Below are positions 32,771 to 41,401 of a stretch of DNA of 64,000 nucleotides, one piece after another. Below the pieces are notes generated by a model. That model was not told where the DNA came from. It made no database searches and saw only the letters and a program-made list of their open reading frames with translations. A program made the position numbers and the translations under genes. Position 1 is the stretch's first letter, and each line of letters opens with the position of its first letter. Origin of the DNA: Nordella sp. HKS 07 (GTDB lineage: Bacteria > Pseudomonadota > Alphaproteobacteria > Rhizobiales > Aestuariivirgaceae); assembly GCF_011046735.1 (NCBI RefSeq), contig NZ_CP049258.1, forward strand, positions 1,754,001 to 1,818,000, in the 5' to 3' direction.

Positions 32771-33883
32771 TCAGGCGCGTGGTGCCGCCATATCGGTTGG
32801 ACGCGCGACGGGTTTGCGCGTCAGATGGGCTTTGATGATCGACTGGCAGAGCGCGATGTCGCGCAAACTGTCGGGACCGGAGGTGCGCGGCGACAGCCCC
32901 TTGGTCACGCAGTCGTGGAAATGCAGGAGCTCTTCCTTGAAGCTCTCATTGTAAGAGATGATCTCCTCATTTCGGTAGGATTTCGCAGATGCCGCATCAC
33001 CGCCTTCATCGATCAGAAGGGTGGGCGCGTTGCGCAGGAAGGGTGACGGCATCGAGAGGGTGAGACGCCGCGTCGGCGTGTAGAAGGCGAACTCCATCTG
33101 ATAGCGCGCGATGCCCGGCAGATCGACCCAGTTGATCGTGCATTGCGCCTTGCCGTAGCGAAGTATGGCGGTGAGGCCGGTCTCGCTGATATCGGCGAAG
33201 GTGAGCTCGTCGGGCTCGCCCAGGACGCCGCGCACGACATTGAATTCATGCACCATGCTGTCGAGCAGAACGAGGTGATAGGCCTTGCGCGCCAGCGCGT
33301 CCTTGGTGGCGATCGCCTGGGTGATGCGCTGATCGGTATCGTCGCCTAGCTTGGCGAGAAGATCGGCCGGCACGCCGCCGCCGCGATGCAGCGCATAATG
33401 ATCGACATAGGGCTTGAGCGGTGACTCGAGCGTAGTGACGCGGATGAGGCGCAGGTCCTGAAGCGACTTCGCCTCTTCCTTAAGGCGGACAAAGGCCGGA
33501 TCATATTGCTTGTTATAGGCGACCATCAGCACGACGCCGGCATGGGCGGCGGCCGCGATCATCTCCTGGCCCTCCGCCACCGAGAAGCACATCGGTTTCT
33601 CGACCAGCACATGAATGCCGGCTTCCGCTGCCGCAATGGCAATCGGCGCGTGGCTGCCGGGGGTGAGGATGAGCACGGCGTCGAGTCGTTCCTTGAGGAG
33701 GTCACGCCAGTCGCCGAAGGTCTTGGCCACATTGTAATCGCGGGCGCAGGCGTCGCGAACGCTTTGCGAGATGTCGCACAGGGCGGCGATCTCAAAGCGG
33801 TCCGCGAGCTCGCGCAGATAGTTCAGATGCATGACCTGCGCGATCAATCCGCAGCCGATTATCCCGACCCGCAGCCTCTTCAT
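32771..33883 (-). CDS. Gfo/Idh/MocA-family oxidoreductase
   Basis: 370 residues. RVGIIGCGLIAQVMHLNYLR; substrate Lys in HVLVEKPMCFSVAEG; the histidine segment MVHEFNVVRGVLG. First gene of the minus-strand unit, with the palindromic operator TGGAACGTTCCA 13 bases before ATG 33883. Divergent from the TIM-barrel gene at 34042, with both promoters bearing the same operator. Cytosolic, NAD(P)-dependent; substrate unknown. Confidence 0.9.
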   Translation of the reverse strand: MKRLRVGIIGCGLIAQVMHLNYLRELADRFEIAALCDISQSVRDACARDYNVAKTFGDWRDLLKERLDAVLILTPGSHAPIAIAAAEAGIHVLVEKPMCFSVAEGQEMIAAAAHAGVVLMVAYNKQYDPAFVRLKEEAKSLQDLRLIRVTTLESPLKPYVDHYALHRGGGVPADLLAKLGDDTDQRITQAIATKDALARKAYHLVLLDSMVHEFNVVRGVLGEPDELTFADISETGLTAILRYGKAQCTINWVDLPGIARYQMEFAFYTPTRRLTLSMPSPFLRNAPTLLIDEGGDAASAKSYRNEEIISYNESFKEELLHFHDCVTKGLSPRTSGPDSLRDIALCQSIIKAHLTRKPVARPTDMAAPRA

Positions 33884-33896
33884 GCAAACTCCGCTC

Positions 33897-33908
33897 TGGA
33901 ACGTTCCA
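33897..33908. promoter_or_regulatory. LacI-type operator O1, TGGAACGTTCCA
   Basis: Perfect 12-base palindrome with the central CG step typical of LacI-family operators, just upstream of the dehydrogenase unit (minus). Identical to 39186-39197 and one mismatch from 34028-34039. Confidence 0.8.
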
Positions 33909-34027
33909 TAAAAGCGTAGAATGGTGTATAAACACTGTCAAGAACTGGCTTATCGGGGCGGCTGGGAATTTCCAATCCCCTGAGATTTTCGACAAATCCC
34001 AGCGAATTCCGGCATGAAAACACACTA

Positions 34028-34039
34028 TGGAACGATCCA
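34028..34039. promoter_or_regulatory. LacI-type operator O2, TGGAACGATCCA
   Basis: Eleven of 12 positions match O1. It ends 2 bases before the preferred start of the plus-strand TIM-barrel gene, so binding would block transcription there. Confidence 0.75.
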
Positions 34040-34041
34040 GG

Positions 34042-35007
34042 ATGATTGAACAGAAATCCTTGCCACGCCTTGGCCTCGTCACCGAGCCACTCGCCAATCT
34101 GCCCCTTACAGAGGTCATGAACTGGCTCGTCGCCGAGGTCCCCGAGATCACCGATCTGGAAATAGGCACCGGTGGCTATGCTCCGACCAGCCATTGCGAC
34201 ATGCCGCTTCTGTTGCGCGACCAGAGCGCCCGCCGGGCCTGGTGCCGGGAGATCGAGACACGCGGACTAAGGCTCGCCGCGCTCAATGTCTGGGGTAACG
34301 TGCTCCACCCCGACCCGGCAATCGCATCCAGACATGATGAGGATCTGCGCGCCACGATCCGGCTCGGCGCTGAAACGGGAACCGATCGCATCGTCGCCAT
34401 GGCCGGCTGCCCGGCAGGCGCGCCCGGCGACAAGGCCCCGCATTTTTCGGGCGGTGGCTGGCTGCCCTATCTCGAGAACATCTATGAGTGGCAATGGCAG
34501 GCGCGCATCGCCGACTACTGGACCGGACTATCCGATTTCACCCATCGGACTCACCCGGAATTGATGATCTGTTTGGAACTCCATCCCGGCACCGTCGCCC
34601 ACAATGTCGAGACATTCGAGCGTCTGGCCTCTCTCGGCCCAGCGATCTCGGCCAACATCGATCCCAGTCACTTCTTCTGGATGGGCATGGACGCCAATCG
34701 CATTGTGGAACGGCTCGGCCGTCGCATCGGACATGCTCACGGCAAGGACGTGCTGTTCCAGAAGGACCAGCTCGCCCTCAACGGCCTGCTCGACAGGCGC
34801 TGGCCGAAGCCGCCCGAGGAGATGCCGTGGAACTTCGCCACTGTCGGGCGTGGCAAGGATGCAATCTGGTGGCGGACTTTCGCCAACGATCTCGGCAAGG
34901 CCGGCAAGGTCAGCACCATCGCCATCGAGCATGAGGATCCGTTTGTCGAGCCAAAGGCCGGCATCATCGAGGCGGCACGGCTGCTCGCGGGGGTGATGCA
35001 TGCCTGA
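34042..35007 (+). CDS. Sugar phosphate isomerase/epimerase-fold TIM barrel, 321 aa
   Basis: Metal-site segments typical of the xylose-isomerase-like group: CLELHPGTVAHN, ANIDPSHFFWMGMD, GHAHGKDVLFQ and IAIEHEDPF. ATG 34042 is preferred since ATG 34027 would place the operator inside the coding sequence. The protein is not close to the IolE-like one at 31831. Divergent from the dehydrogenase unit and followed by the LacI gene. With three dehydrogenases it forms the set seen in oxidative 3-keto-sugar or cyclitol pathways (inference). Confidence 0.85.
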   Translation: MIEQKSLPRLGLVTEPLANLPLTEVMNWLVAEVPEITDLEIGTGGYAPTSHCDMPLLLRDQSARRAWCREIETRGLRLAALNVWGNVLHPDPAIASRHDEDLRATIRLGAETGTDRIVAMAGCPAGAPGDKAPHFSGGGWLPYLENIYEWQWQARIADYWTGLSDFTHRTHPELMICLELHPGTVAHNVETFERLASLGPAISANIDPSHFFWMGMDANRIVERLGRRIGHAHGKDVLFQKDQLALNGLLDRRWPKPPEEMPWNFATVGRGKDAIWWRTFANDLGKAGKVSTIAIEHEDPFVEPKAGIIEAARLLAGVMHA

Positions 35008-35069
35008 GGGGGGTGGATCATACATTTCGTCTAGGGTACAGATGGCATGACGTTGCGCGGCCTGAGCCT

Positions 35070-36116
35070 ATGAAGAACCCGTCCGAGCCGGCCAAGCCGG
35101 CGACCATCCTCGATGTCGCGCGGCTCGCGAAGGTTTCGAAATCGACGGTCTCAAATGTCATTCGCGATGCCAAAGGCATTGCGCCTGCAACCATTGCCCG
35201 CGTCCGCGCTGCGATCGACGAGCTCGGCTACCGGCCCAATGTGCTGGCGCGCCAGCTTGTCCAACAGCGCACCAATGTCCTGGGTGTGGTGGTCGGCGAT
35301 CTTGCCAATCCCTTCTTCTCGGAGATGACCAAGCAGATCGAGCATTATGCGGCCCAGCATCGCTATCAGGTGATGTTCTGCAACACGCAGATCGACGAGC
35401 ATATCGAACTCGCCGGCCTGCGCGGCCTGCTCGATTACCGTATCGCCGGGCTGATCTTCCTCGCTTATGCCGGCGATGAGGAAAGCGCCCGCCTCGTGAC
35501 AGAAAGCCGCGTACCTGCCCTCTTCCTCACCTGCACCGCCGACTGGGGGGACGTCGTGTCGCCTGACGATGAAAAGGGCGGACGCATCGCCACCGAACAT
35601 CTGCTCGAGCTGGGTCACCGGCGCATTGCCTATATCGCCGATCCTTCCGTCGAAGACGCCGCCGACCAGGCGCGCCAGGCCGGATATCGCCGTGCGATGG
35701 CGAAAGCCGGCCTGCCGGTTGCGGTCTATCACTGGCAGGGCTCGGACGGAAAGACCCTGAAGGAGACGTCGATCGAAAAGGTCCTGCTCGGCGATGACCG
35801 CGTCACTGGTGTTTTTTCGTCAAACGATCTCGGCGCCATCGAGCTTCTCGACTGCGCCGACCGCCTGGGCGTGAAAGTGCCGCAGGAACTCTCCGTCGTC
35901 GGTTTCGACGACGTCACGCTGGCGGGCCTGAGACGGATCAATCTCACCACTGTGGCGCAGCCCAAGGAGATGATGGCGCGCATCGCGGTGTCGACGATTT
36001 CATCGCGGATCAAGGGCGAGCTGACCGGCGGCCATCTGCGTCAGATCGTCGATTGCAGCCTGATCATCCGCGGCTCGACCGCGCCACCCGGCGCGAAGAG
36101 GAACAGAAAAGCTTAG
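35070..36116 (+). CDS. LacI-family transcriptional regulator
   Basis: 348 residues from ATG 35070; a GTG at 35013 would add 19 non-family residues. N-terminal HTH ([30 protein letters not shown] hinge helix) and periplasmic-binding-protein-like sensor ([35 protein letters not shown]). It follows the TIM-barrel gene in the same direction. The palindrome TGGAACGTTCCA at three promoters around it is its likely operator. Its stop codon overlaps by two bases the stop of the convergent ATPase gene (36113-36116). Confidence 0.93.
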   Translation: MKNPSEPAKPATILDVARLAKVSKSTVSNVIRDAKGIAPATIARVRAAIDELGYRPNVLARQLVQQRTNVLGVVVGDLANPFFSEMTKQIEHYAAQHRYQVMFCNTQIDEHIELAGLRGLLDYRIAGLIFLAYAGDEESARLVTESRVPALFLTCTADWGDVVSPDDEKGGRIATEHLLELGHRRIAYIADPSVEDAADQARQAGYRRAMAKAGLPVAVYHWQGSDGKTLKETSIEKVLLGDDRVTGVFSSNDLGAIELLDCADRLGVKVPQELSVVGFDDVTLAGLRRINLTTVAQPKEMMARIAVSTISSRIKGELTGGHLRQIVDCSLIIRGSTAPPGAKRNRKA

Positions 36117-36958
36117 ACCGACACGCGCTTCGTGCGCATCTCGTCTCCTGCCGGGACTGCGCCATTTACCGCGATCGCTTCGAGCTCGGTCTCGAGATCG
36201 ACCAGTTCCTTGCCACCCGCCATCAAATCGGTGACCCTCTCGCGCGAGATCTCGGCTTTGACGAAAGTGCCGAGGCTTATCGCCCGGTTGAGCAAAGTGA
36301 AGCGGTCGGCGATCGGATAGGCATGATGCACATTGTGAGTGATGAAGATCACGCCCAAGCCCCGCGCCTTTGCTCGCGCGACGAGACGCAGCACGACGGA
36401 AGCCTGATGCACACCCAAGGCCGAGGTCGGCTCATCGAGGATCAGGATGCGGGCGCCGAAATGGACGGCGCGTGCGATGGCGAGGCACTGGCGCTCGCCG
36501 CCCGACAGAGTACCGACCGCCTGGCGCGGATCGCGGATGTCGATGCCCATCTTGCTCATCTCATCACGCGCCGTGTGGTTCATGAAATCCCAGTCGAGCC
36601 GGCGCAGCAACGCTCGACCCTTGGTCTTCTCGCGGCCCATGAAGAAATTGCGCGCGATGCTCATCAACGGTACCGTCGCCAGATCCTGATAGACGGTGGC
36701 GACACCTTGATCGAGCGCATCGCGGGGCGAGGCCAGCGTGACCGGCTTGCCGGCGAGGCGGATTTCCCCCGCCGTCGGCTGGAACACGCCCGACAGCAAT
36801 TTGATCAGTGTCGATTTGCCGGCGCCGTTGTCGCCGAGAAGGCAGTGAATCTCACCCAGTCTGACACCGAACGAGACCTCCTTCAGAGCGATGACGGAAC
36901 CGAAGAATTTGCTGACCTGCGCGAGTTCGAGGAAATCGGCTGTTTCGGTCATGGCCAT
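36113..36958 (-). CDS. Sugar ABC importer ATPase (single-domain, FrcA-like)
   Basis: 281 residues. Walker [16 protein letters not shown]-loop [11 protein letters not shown], signature [12 protein letters not shown], Walker [13 protein letters not shown] and [11 protein letters not shown] single ATPase domain (RbsA types have two), as in FrcA of Sinorhizobium. ATG 36958 overlaps the permease stop (TGATG); ATG 36952 is also possible. Last gene of the importer unit. Confidence 0.92.
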   Translation of the reverse strand: MAMTETADFLELAQVSKFFGSVIALKEVSFGVRLGEIHCLLGDNGAGKSTLIKLLSGVFQPTAGEIRLAGKPVTLASPRDALDQGVATVYQDLATVPLMSIARNFFMGREKTKGRALLRRLDWDFMNHTARDEMSKMGIDIRDPRQAVGTLSGGERQCLAIARAVHFGARILILDEPTSALGVHQASVVLRLVARAKARGLGVIFITHNVHHAYPIADRFTLLNRAISLGTFVKAEISRERVTDLMAGGKELVDLETELEAIAVNGAVPAGDEMRTKRVSV

Positions 36959-38067
36959 CACCGCGAATAGGTCACTTTGCGGCGGACATAGGTGTTGAAC
37001 AGAACCGCGATCAGCACCATGGCGCCCATGAACACCTTGAACCAGTCGGTATCGACGCCGGTGAAGAAGATGCCCATCTGTACCGTGCCGAAGATGAGCG
37101 CGCCTAGTGCCGCGCCGATCGCCGAACCATAGCCGCCGGTCAGCAAGGTGCCGCCCACCACCACGGCGATGATCGCCTCGAATTCCTTGAGCTGACCGCG
37201 CAGCGTATCGGCGGATCCCGCTTCGAGGACCTGGATTACGGCGAGCAAGGTGGCGGCAAGAGCCGTGCCGATGAAGAGCAGGATCTTCACCCGCCTGACC
37301 GGTACGCCGACATTGCGCGCCGCCACCGGATCGCCGCCCGAGGCGAAGATCCAGTTGCCGAAGCGCGTCTTCATCAGGATCCAGGTGCCGAGGAGGGTGA
37401 GCAGCATCCACCAGACCACCGCCATCGGAATGCCGGGCGCCAGGGGTGTGCCGTCGGTGCGCATCTGCAGCCAGCCGAGGCTGCCCATCCAATGGAATAG
37501 ATCCTTGAGCACATAGCCTGAGAAGATCGGCGCCAGCCAGTCGTCCTTGGCATAGTCACCGATGCCCGACACGACGGTGCGATTGGTGGCAGCACGGGTG
37601 AGCGCCAGCGTGAGGCCGCGCAGGATGAACATGCTGGCGAGCGTCACGATGAAGGAGGGAAGACCTGTGCTGATAGTGAGATAGCCGTTGATGAAGCCGA
37701 TCACGAGGGCGACCAGGAAAGCCAGCAGGATGCACGACCAGAGTGGCCATCCCCATTCGACCGCCGGTATCGCGATGACGATGCCGGCAAAGCCGATCAT
37801 CGAGCCGATGGAGAGATCGAACTCGCCGGCGATCATCAGAAGCGCCACGGCGGCGGCGAGAATGCCGACCTGGGCCGAGACATCGAGAAAGGTGATGACG
37901 CCCTTGGCGCTGAACATGCCGGAATCCCCGGCAAAAGTGAGGAAGAAGGCAAAGACCAGGACGGTGCCGGCCGCCGCACCCAGTTCCGGCCGTCCGAGCA
38001 GGAAGCGCCAGGTCGGAATGGCGCGGACCCGTTCGTCGGCGATCTTGCTATGGGCTACGACGGACAT
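36958..38067 (-). CDS. Sugar ABC importer permease (RbsC/FrcC family)
   Basis: 369 residues with about nine to ten membrane segments. Family markers: [52 protein letters not shown] and [20 protein letters not shown]. It pairs as a homodimer with the single-domain ATPase and the upstream SBP. Confidence 0.93.
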   Translation of the reverse strand: MSVVAHSKIADERVRAIPTWRFLLGRPELGAAAGTVLVFAFFLTFAGDSGMFSAKGVITFLDVSAQVGILAAAVALLMIAGEFDLSIGSMIGFAGIVIAIPAVEWGWPLWSCILLAFLVALVIGFINGYLTISTGLPSFIVTLASMFILRGLTLALTRAATNRTVVSGIGDYAKDDWLAPIFSGYVLKDLFHWMGSLGWLQMRTDGTPLAPGIPMAVVWWMLLTLLGTWILMKTRFGNWIFASGGDPVAARNVGVPVRRVKILLFIGTALAATLLAVIQVLEAGSADTLRGQLKEFEAIIAVVVGGTLLTGGYGSAIGAALGALIFGTVQMGIFFTGVDTDWFKVFMGAMVLIAVLFNTYVRRKVTYSR

Positions 38068-38171
38068 CGTTGTCTCGAGGCTCCATCCTGACAGAAAGTG
38101 CGAATGATGAAAGCGGGAAATGCAGGCGTGGCGGCCCGCAAGGGATCGCCACGCCTGATCGCGTCAGGTCT

Positions 38172-39125
38172 TTAGCGGAAGCCCTTGCGGCTGAGCTCGA
38201 TCACGCCGCTGGCCGTGTCCTTGGTGATGAAGCCGGGGCCGGTCGGCCAGGCCGTGGTCGGCATCACGCCATAGAGCTTGTAATTCTTGAACAGGGCGAC
38301 CGGCAGATAGCCCATCAGGAATTGCTGGGCGTCGGTGGCGAAGAGCAGCGTGCCGTCGGCCACCTTCTCCAGGATCTCCGGCGTCATGTCGAAGGTCGCC
38401 ATCGCCTTGAGGCGGCCCTTGGCATCGAGTTCCTGGACGGCGGCGAGCATCGGCGAGGCGCTGGTGGGCCCGAGCGCAATGATGCTGTCGATCGTGGCGT
38501 CCTGCTGCAGCGCGCTGGCGATGCGCGACTTGGCGTCGACCGGATCGGTCATGGTGACCGGCACGATCGTTTCCTTGACGCCCGAGCCGTCCTTCACGCC
38601 CCGGCAGCGATTGTCGAGATCGGTATTTCCCACTTCCATGTTGATGCACATGATGTGGGTGGCGCCGGCCGCTTTCAGCTTTTCGCCCACCGCGACGCCG
38701 GCCTGATATTCATCTTGGCCGAGATAGGCGGGAATGCCGAGTTCCTTGAACTTGGTGAGGCCGGAATCGATGCCGATCACCGGAATGCCGGCGGCGAGCG
38801 CCGACTGAATCGGCGCCTTCAGCGCATCCGCATCGGGAATGGAAACGACGATGCCGTCCGGCTTGCGCGCCACGGCCGAGTCGATCATCTTGCCCATCGC
38901 CGACATGTCGAATACATCGGGCGCTTCATATTGAACATCGGCGTTGAAGGTCTTGGCCGCCTCGGCGAGGCCGTTCTTGATCGCATTCCAATAGGGATCG
39001 CCGGCCTGACCATGGGTGATGAAGATCACCAGCATCTTCTTTTCGTCGGCTCGAGCCTCGGGCGAAGCGAGGACCGAGATCATGCCGGCAATCAGCACCA
39101 GCATTAGGGCAAACAGTCTTTTCAT
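38172..39125 (-). CDS. Sugar ABC importer substrate-binding protein
   Basis: 317 residues from ATG 39125 (aggagg upstream). Signal peptide MKRLFALMLVLIAGMISVLA, cleaved near ARA-DEK. Periplasmic-binding-protein type I fold (MLVIFITHGQAGDPYWNAIK, AALAAGIPVIGIDSG). The substrate is probably the sugar or cyclitol oxidised by the neighbouring enzymes. Gene order SBP-permease-ATPase; the LacI operator lies 61 bases before the start. Confidence 0.93.
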   Translation of the reverse strand: MKRLFALMLVLIAGMISVLASPEARADEKKMLVIFITHGQAGDPYWNAIKNGLAEAAKTFNADVQYEAPDVFDMSAMGKMIDSAVARKPDGIVVSIPDADALKAPIQSALAAGIPVIGIDSGLTKFKELGIPAYLGQDEYQAGVAVGEKLKAAGATHIMCINMEVGNTDLDNRCRGVKDGSGVKETIVPVTMTDPVDAKSRIASALQQDATIDSIIALGPTSASPMLAAVQELDAKGRLKAMATFDMTPEILEKVADGTLLFATDAQQFLMGYLPVALFKNYKLYGVMPTTAWPTGPGFITKDTASGVIELSRKGFR

Positions 39126-39185
39126 GGGCTTACCTCCTGTTTGAACCGTCATTGCGCCCTGCTCTGCGGCAAGGTTGCGAGGATA

Positions 39186-39197
39186 TGGAACGTTCCA
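39186..39197. promoter_or_regulatory. LacI-type operator O3, TGGAACGTTCCA
   Basis: Perfect palindrome identical to O1, upstream of the sugar ABC importer unit. Confidence 0.8.
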
Positions 39198-39280
39198 AAA
39201 TTGATTTCGAAAATAAGCCGGCCCGTGCCGACTTGCCCCATTCCACAGGTAAGCTTAACCCCTCCATGGCTCCCCCAATA

Positions 39281-39313
39281 GAGCCAATTTCTGCATTTGA
39301 CGTAGAGCCAATT
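39281..39313. promoter_or_regulatory. Direct repeat GAGCCAATT x2 near the MocR gene 3' end
   Basis: GAGCCAATT at 39281-39289 and 39305-39313 (24 bases apart, about two helical turns); a third copy, inverted (AATTGGCTC), lies at 40786-40794 at the 5' end of the MocR gene. Direct repeats two turns apart fit how MocR/GabR/PdxR regulators bind, so this may be its site. No gene start that it would obviously control lies next to it. Confidence 0.4.
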
Positions 39314-40826
39314 AGAATGCTCCGCGTTTGCGAGCCTCCGCGAAGCTGGCTTTCAACGCCATGACGGCTGTCTGGATATCGCGCTCATTGAGGGCGGCAT
39401 AGCCGAGCAGGAGTCCCTGCTCCGGAATCTTGTGGTGATAGTTGATCGAGATGGGCTGCAGATCGATGCCATGCGCATGGCCGATCTCGACGATCTTCAC
39501 ATCATCCATGCCAGAGGTGAATCGCGCGATCACCTGCATCCCCGATTCATTATCGCTCACCGTAATCCAGGACCCCAGATGCTTGCGGCACAGAGCGATG
39601 AATTCCTTCTGGCGCTCGCCATAGACACGGCGCATGCGCTTGAGATGAGTGGCGAAGTGGCCCTGTTCGATGAAATCGGCGAGCGTTACCTGCAAGAGCA
39701 ACGGCGTGAACTGGCCGGTGACTCCCACCGCCCGGTTGAACGGCTCGACCAGCGCATCCGGCACGATAAGGAAGCCGATCCTGAGTGATGAGAACAATGT
39801 CTTGCTGAAGGTCCCGAGATAGATGACGCGGTCGGCGCGGTCGAGCCCCTGCATGGCCGGCAATGGCTGGCCGCGGAAGCGGTATTCGCCGTCATAATCG
39901 TCTTCGATGATCCAGGCGCCATGACGTTCGGCGCGACTTAATAAATGAAGGCGCTCCTCCATGCGCATGGTGGTGCCGAGCGGCCATTGGCAGGCGGGCG
40001 TCACATAGATGAGGCGGGGCTCGGGAAGTGTCGGGTCATCGAGCGCCCAGCCATCCCCATCGACAAAGAGCGGATGGAGCGCCGCGCCCGCGGCTTCGAG
40101 CGCGCTGCGCGCTCCCCAATAGCCAGGCTCCTCCATCCAGACCGGATCACCATCATCAAGCAGGAGTCGCGCCACGAGATCGAGGCCGGCCTGGGCGCCG
40201 GTGACCACCACTACGCGATCAGGCGTGCAGGAAACGCCGCGCGAGATGGTGACATAATCGGCGATCGCCGCGCGCAGGCGCGGATGGCCGGCGAAGTGAT
40301 AATAGCCGAGGAGATCACCGCTGCGCCGCCTTGCATTGCGGGCGAGAAGCTTGGCCCAGGTCGCGAAGGGAAAGTTGGAGACTTCCGGAAAGCCCGGCTG
40401 GAAGTTGATCTTGTTGGGATTGCGCAAAGGCTGGAGTCGCGTCGCCAGAGCTTCGCCGCGCCGCGAGATGGGCGAACGCCCGCCGACCGGCGGCGCTCCG
40501 GGTGGCGTCGCCGGACGGTCGGGAAGATTGGCGACCCAGGTGCCTCGCCCCGGCCGCGCCTCGACATAGCCCTCGGTGAGCAGCCGCTCATAGGCAGCAC
40601 TCACCGTGTTGCGGCCAAGCTTCAATTGCTGCGCCAGGCTACGCGTCGCGGGCAAGGTGCTGCCGGCGCGCAGCCGGCCGCTGAGAATGAGTGAGCGCAG
40701 CGTGTCGTAGAGCTGGCGATGGAGCGGAAGACGCGCCGACTTGTCCACCGTCAATATGTCGAAGGGAAAATGCGAACGGTTGCTCAATTGGCTCTCCCCC
40801 GGCAAACTTAACGCAATCGCCGCCAT
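39312..40826 (-). CDS. MocR-type (GntR HTH + aminotransferase fold) PLP-dependent regulator
   Basis: 504 residues. N-terminal GntR wHTH (LPLHRQLYDTLRSLILSGRL, LGRNTVSAAYERLLTEGYV), then a fold-type-I aminotransferase domain with YVTPACQWPLG, IIEDDYDGEYRFRG and the PLP lysine in YLGTFSKTLFSSLRIGF. Such proteins sense PLP adducts: PdxR, GabR, and EnuR for ectoine catabolism. Its place near the ectoine genes makes an EnuR role possible, but it is separated from them by a frameshifted gene and its candidate site is not at the ehu/eut promoter. The N-terminal about 25 residues are not family-like and overlap the AATTGGCTC copy, so the true start may be later. Confidence 0.88.
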   Translation of the reverse strand: MAAIALSLPGESQLSNRSHFPFDILTVDKSARLPLHRQLYDTLRSLILSGRLRAGSTLPATRSLAQQLKLGRNTVSAAYERLLTEGYVEARPGRGTWVANLPDRPATPPGAPPVGGRSPISRRGEALATRLQPLRNPNKINFQPGFPEVSNFPFATWAKLLARNARRRSGDLLGYYHFAGHPRLRAAIADYVTISRGVSCTPDRVVVVTGAQAGLDLVARLLLDDGDPVWMEEPGYWGARSALEAAGAALHPLFVDGDGWALDDPTLPEPRLIYVTPACQWPLGTTMRMEERLHLLSRAERHGAWIIEDDYDGEYRFRGQPLPAMQGLDRADRVIYLGTFSKTLFSSLRIGFLIVPDALVEPFNRAVGVTGQFTPLLLQVTLADFIEQGHFATHLKRMRRVYGERQKEFIALCRKHLGSWITVSDNESGMQVIARFTSGMDDVKIVEIGHAHGIDLQPISINYHHKIPEQGLLLGYAALNERDIQTAVMALKASFAEARKRGAF

Positions 40827-40848
40827 GAATCCATGAAGGGATAGGTTG

Positions 40849-41401
40849 ATGAATCACCTGCCGGGAATAGGGCTGTCAGTCCTTTTGCTGTCTGCCTCCA
40901 TTGCGCAAGCGCAGACGATGAGCATCAACTGCCGCGAGCATTCGGGCGAAGCCTCGCCTCAGATGACATTGGCCTATGAAGGTGATGCCAAGGGCACGCT
41001 CACCGTCAAAGCCTCTTTCGGCGAAATGATCCTGGCGGCGACCAGGGAGGAGCAGGAAGGGGAGATCGACGGCCAGAAATACAGCGTCATCGGCATTCGC
41101 GCCTTTGGCGAAACCTCGGCCCTGATGCCCGACAGAGTGGCGCTCGACCAAATGCATCGCTGGCCGCTTCAAACAGAACCCGACTGACGATGAGGATATC
41201 CGCTTCATGCATGTCCTCGCCTGTCAGGAGAAAGCGGAACAGAAGATGCAAGCTGCCATCACGGCAACGGTCATGCTGAGCATCACCGATCCGCCGGCCG
41301 CCGAGGTGTCGGTCAGCCGCACCTATGTCGAGGCAAGCGCCGTCACCGGCAAGCGCATTGCGCTGGAGACTTTTCCCGGCAATTGCACGATGGCGGATTA
41401 G
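40849..41401 (+). pseudogene. Exported hypothetical protein with a single-base frameshift
   Basis: From ATG 40849 (gaagggat upstream): signal peptide NHLPGIGLSVLLLSASIAQA then MSINCREHSGEASPQMTLAY. The frame closes at 41185-41187. Coding character continues in the next frame as KCIAGRFKQNPTDDEDIRFM and HVLACQEKAEQKM to ALETFPGNCTMAD (stop 41399-41401). Removing one base of 'gacca' near 41149 joins VALD to KCIAG and gives about 183 residues. The function is unknown. It is either a recently broken gene or a sequencing error. Confidence 0.6.

Noticed and set aside
36959-37492. N-terminal extension of the sugar ATPase at 36113
   Set aside because: Overlaps the permease gene in another frame and lacks family features; normal start is at 36958 or 36952.
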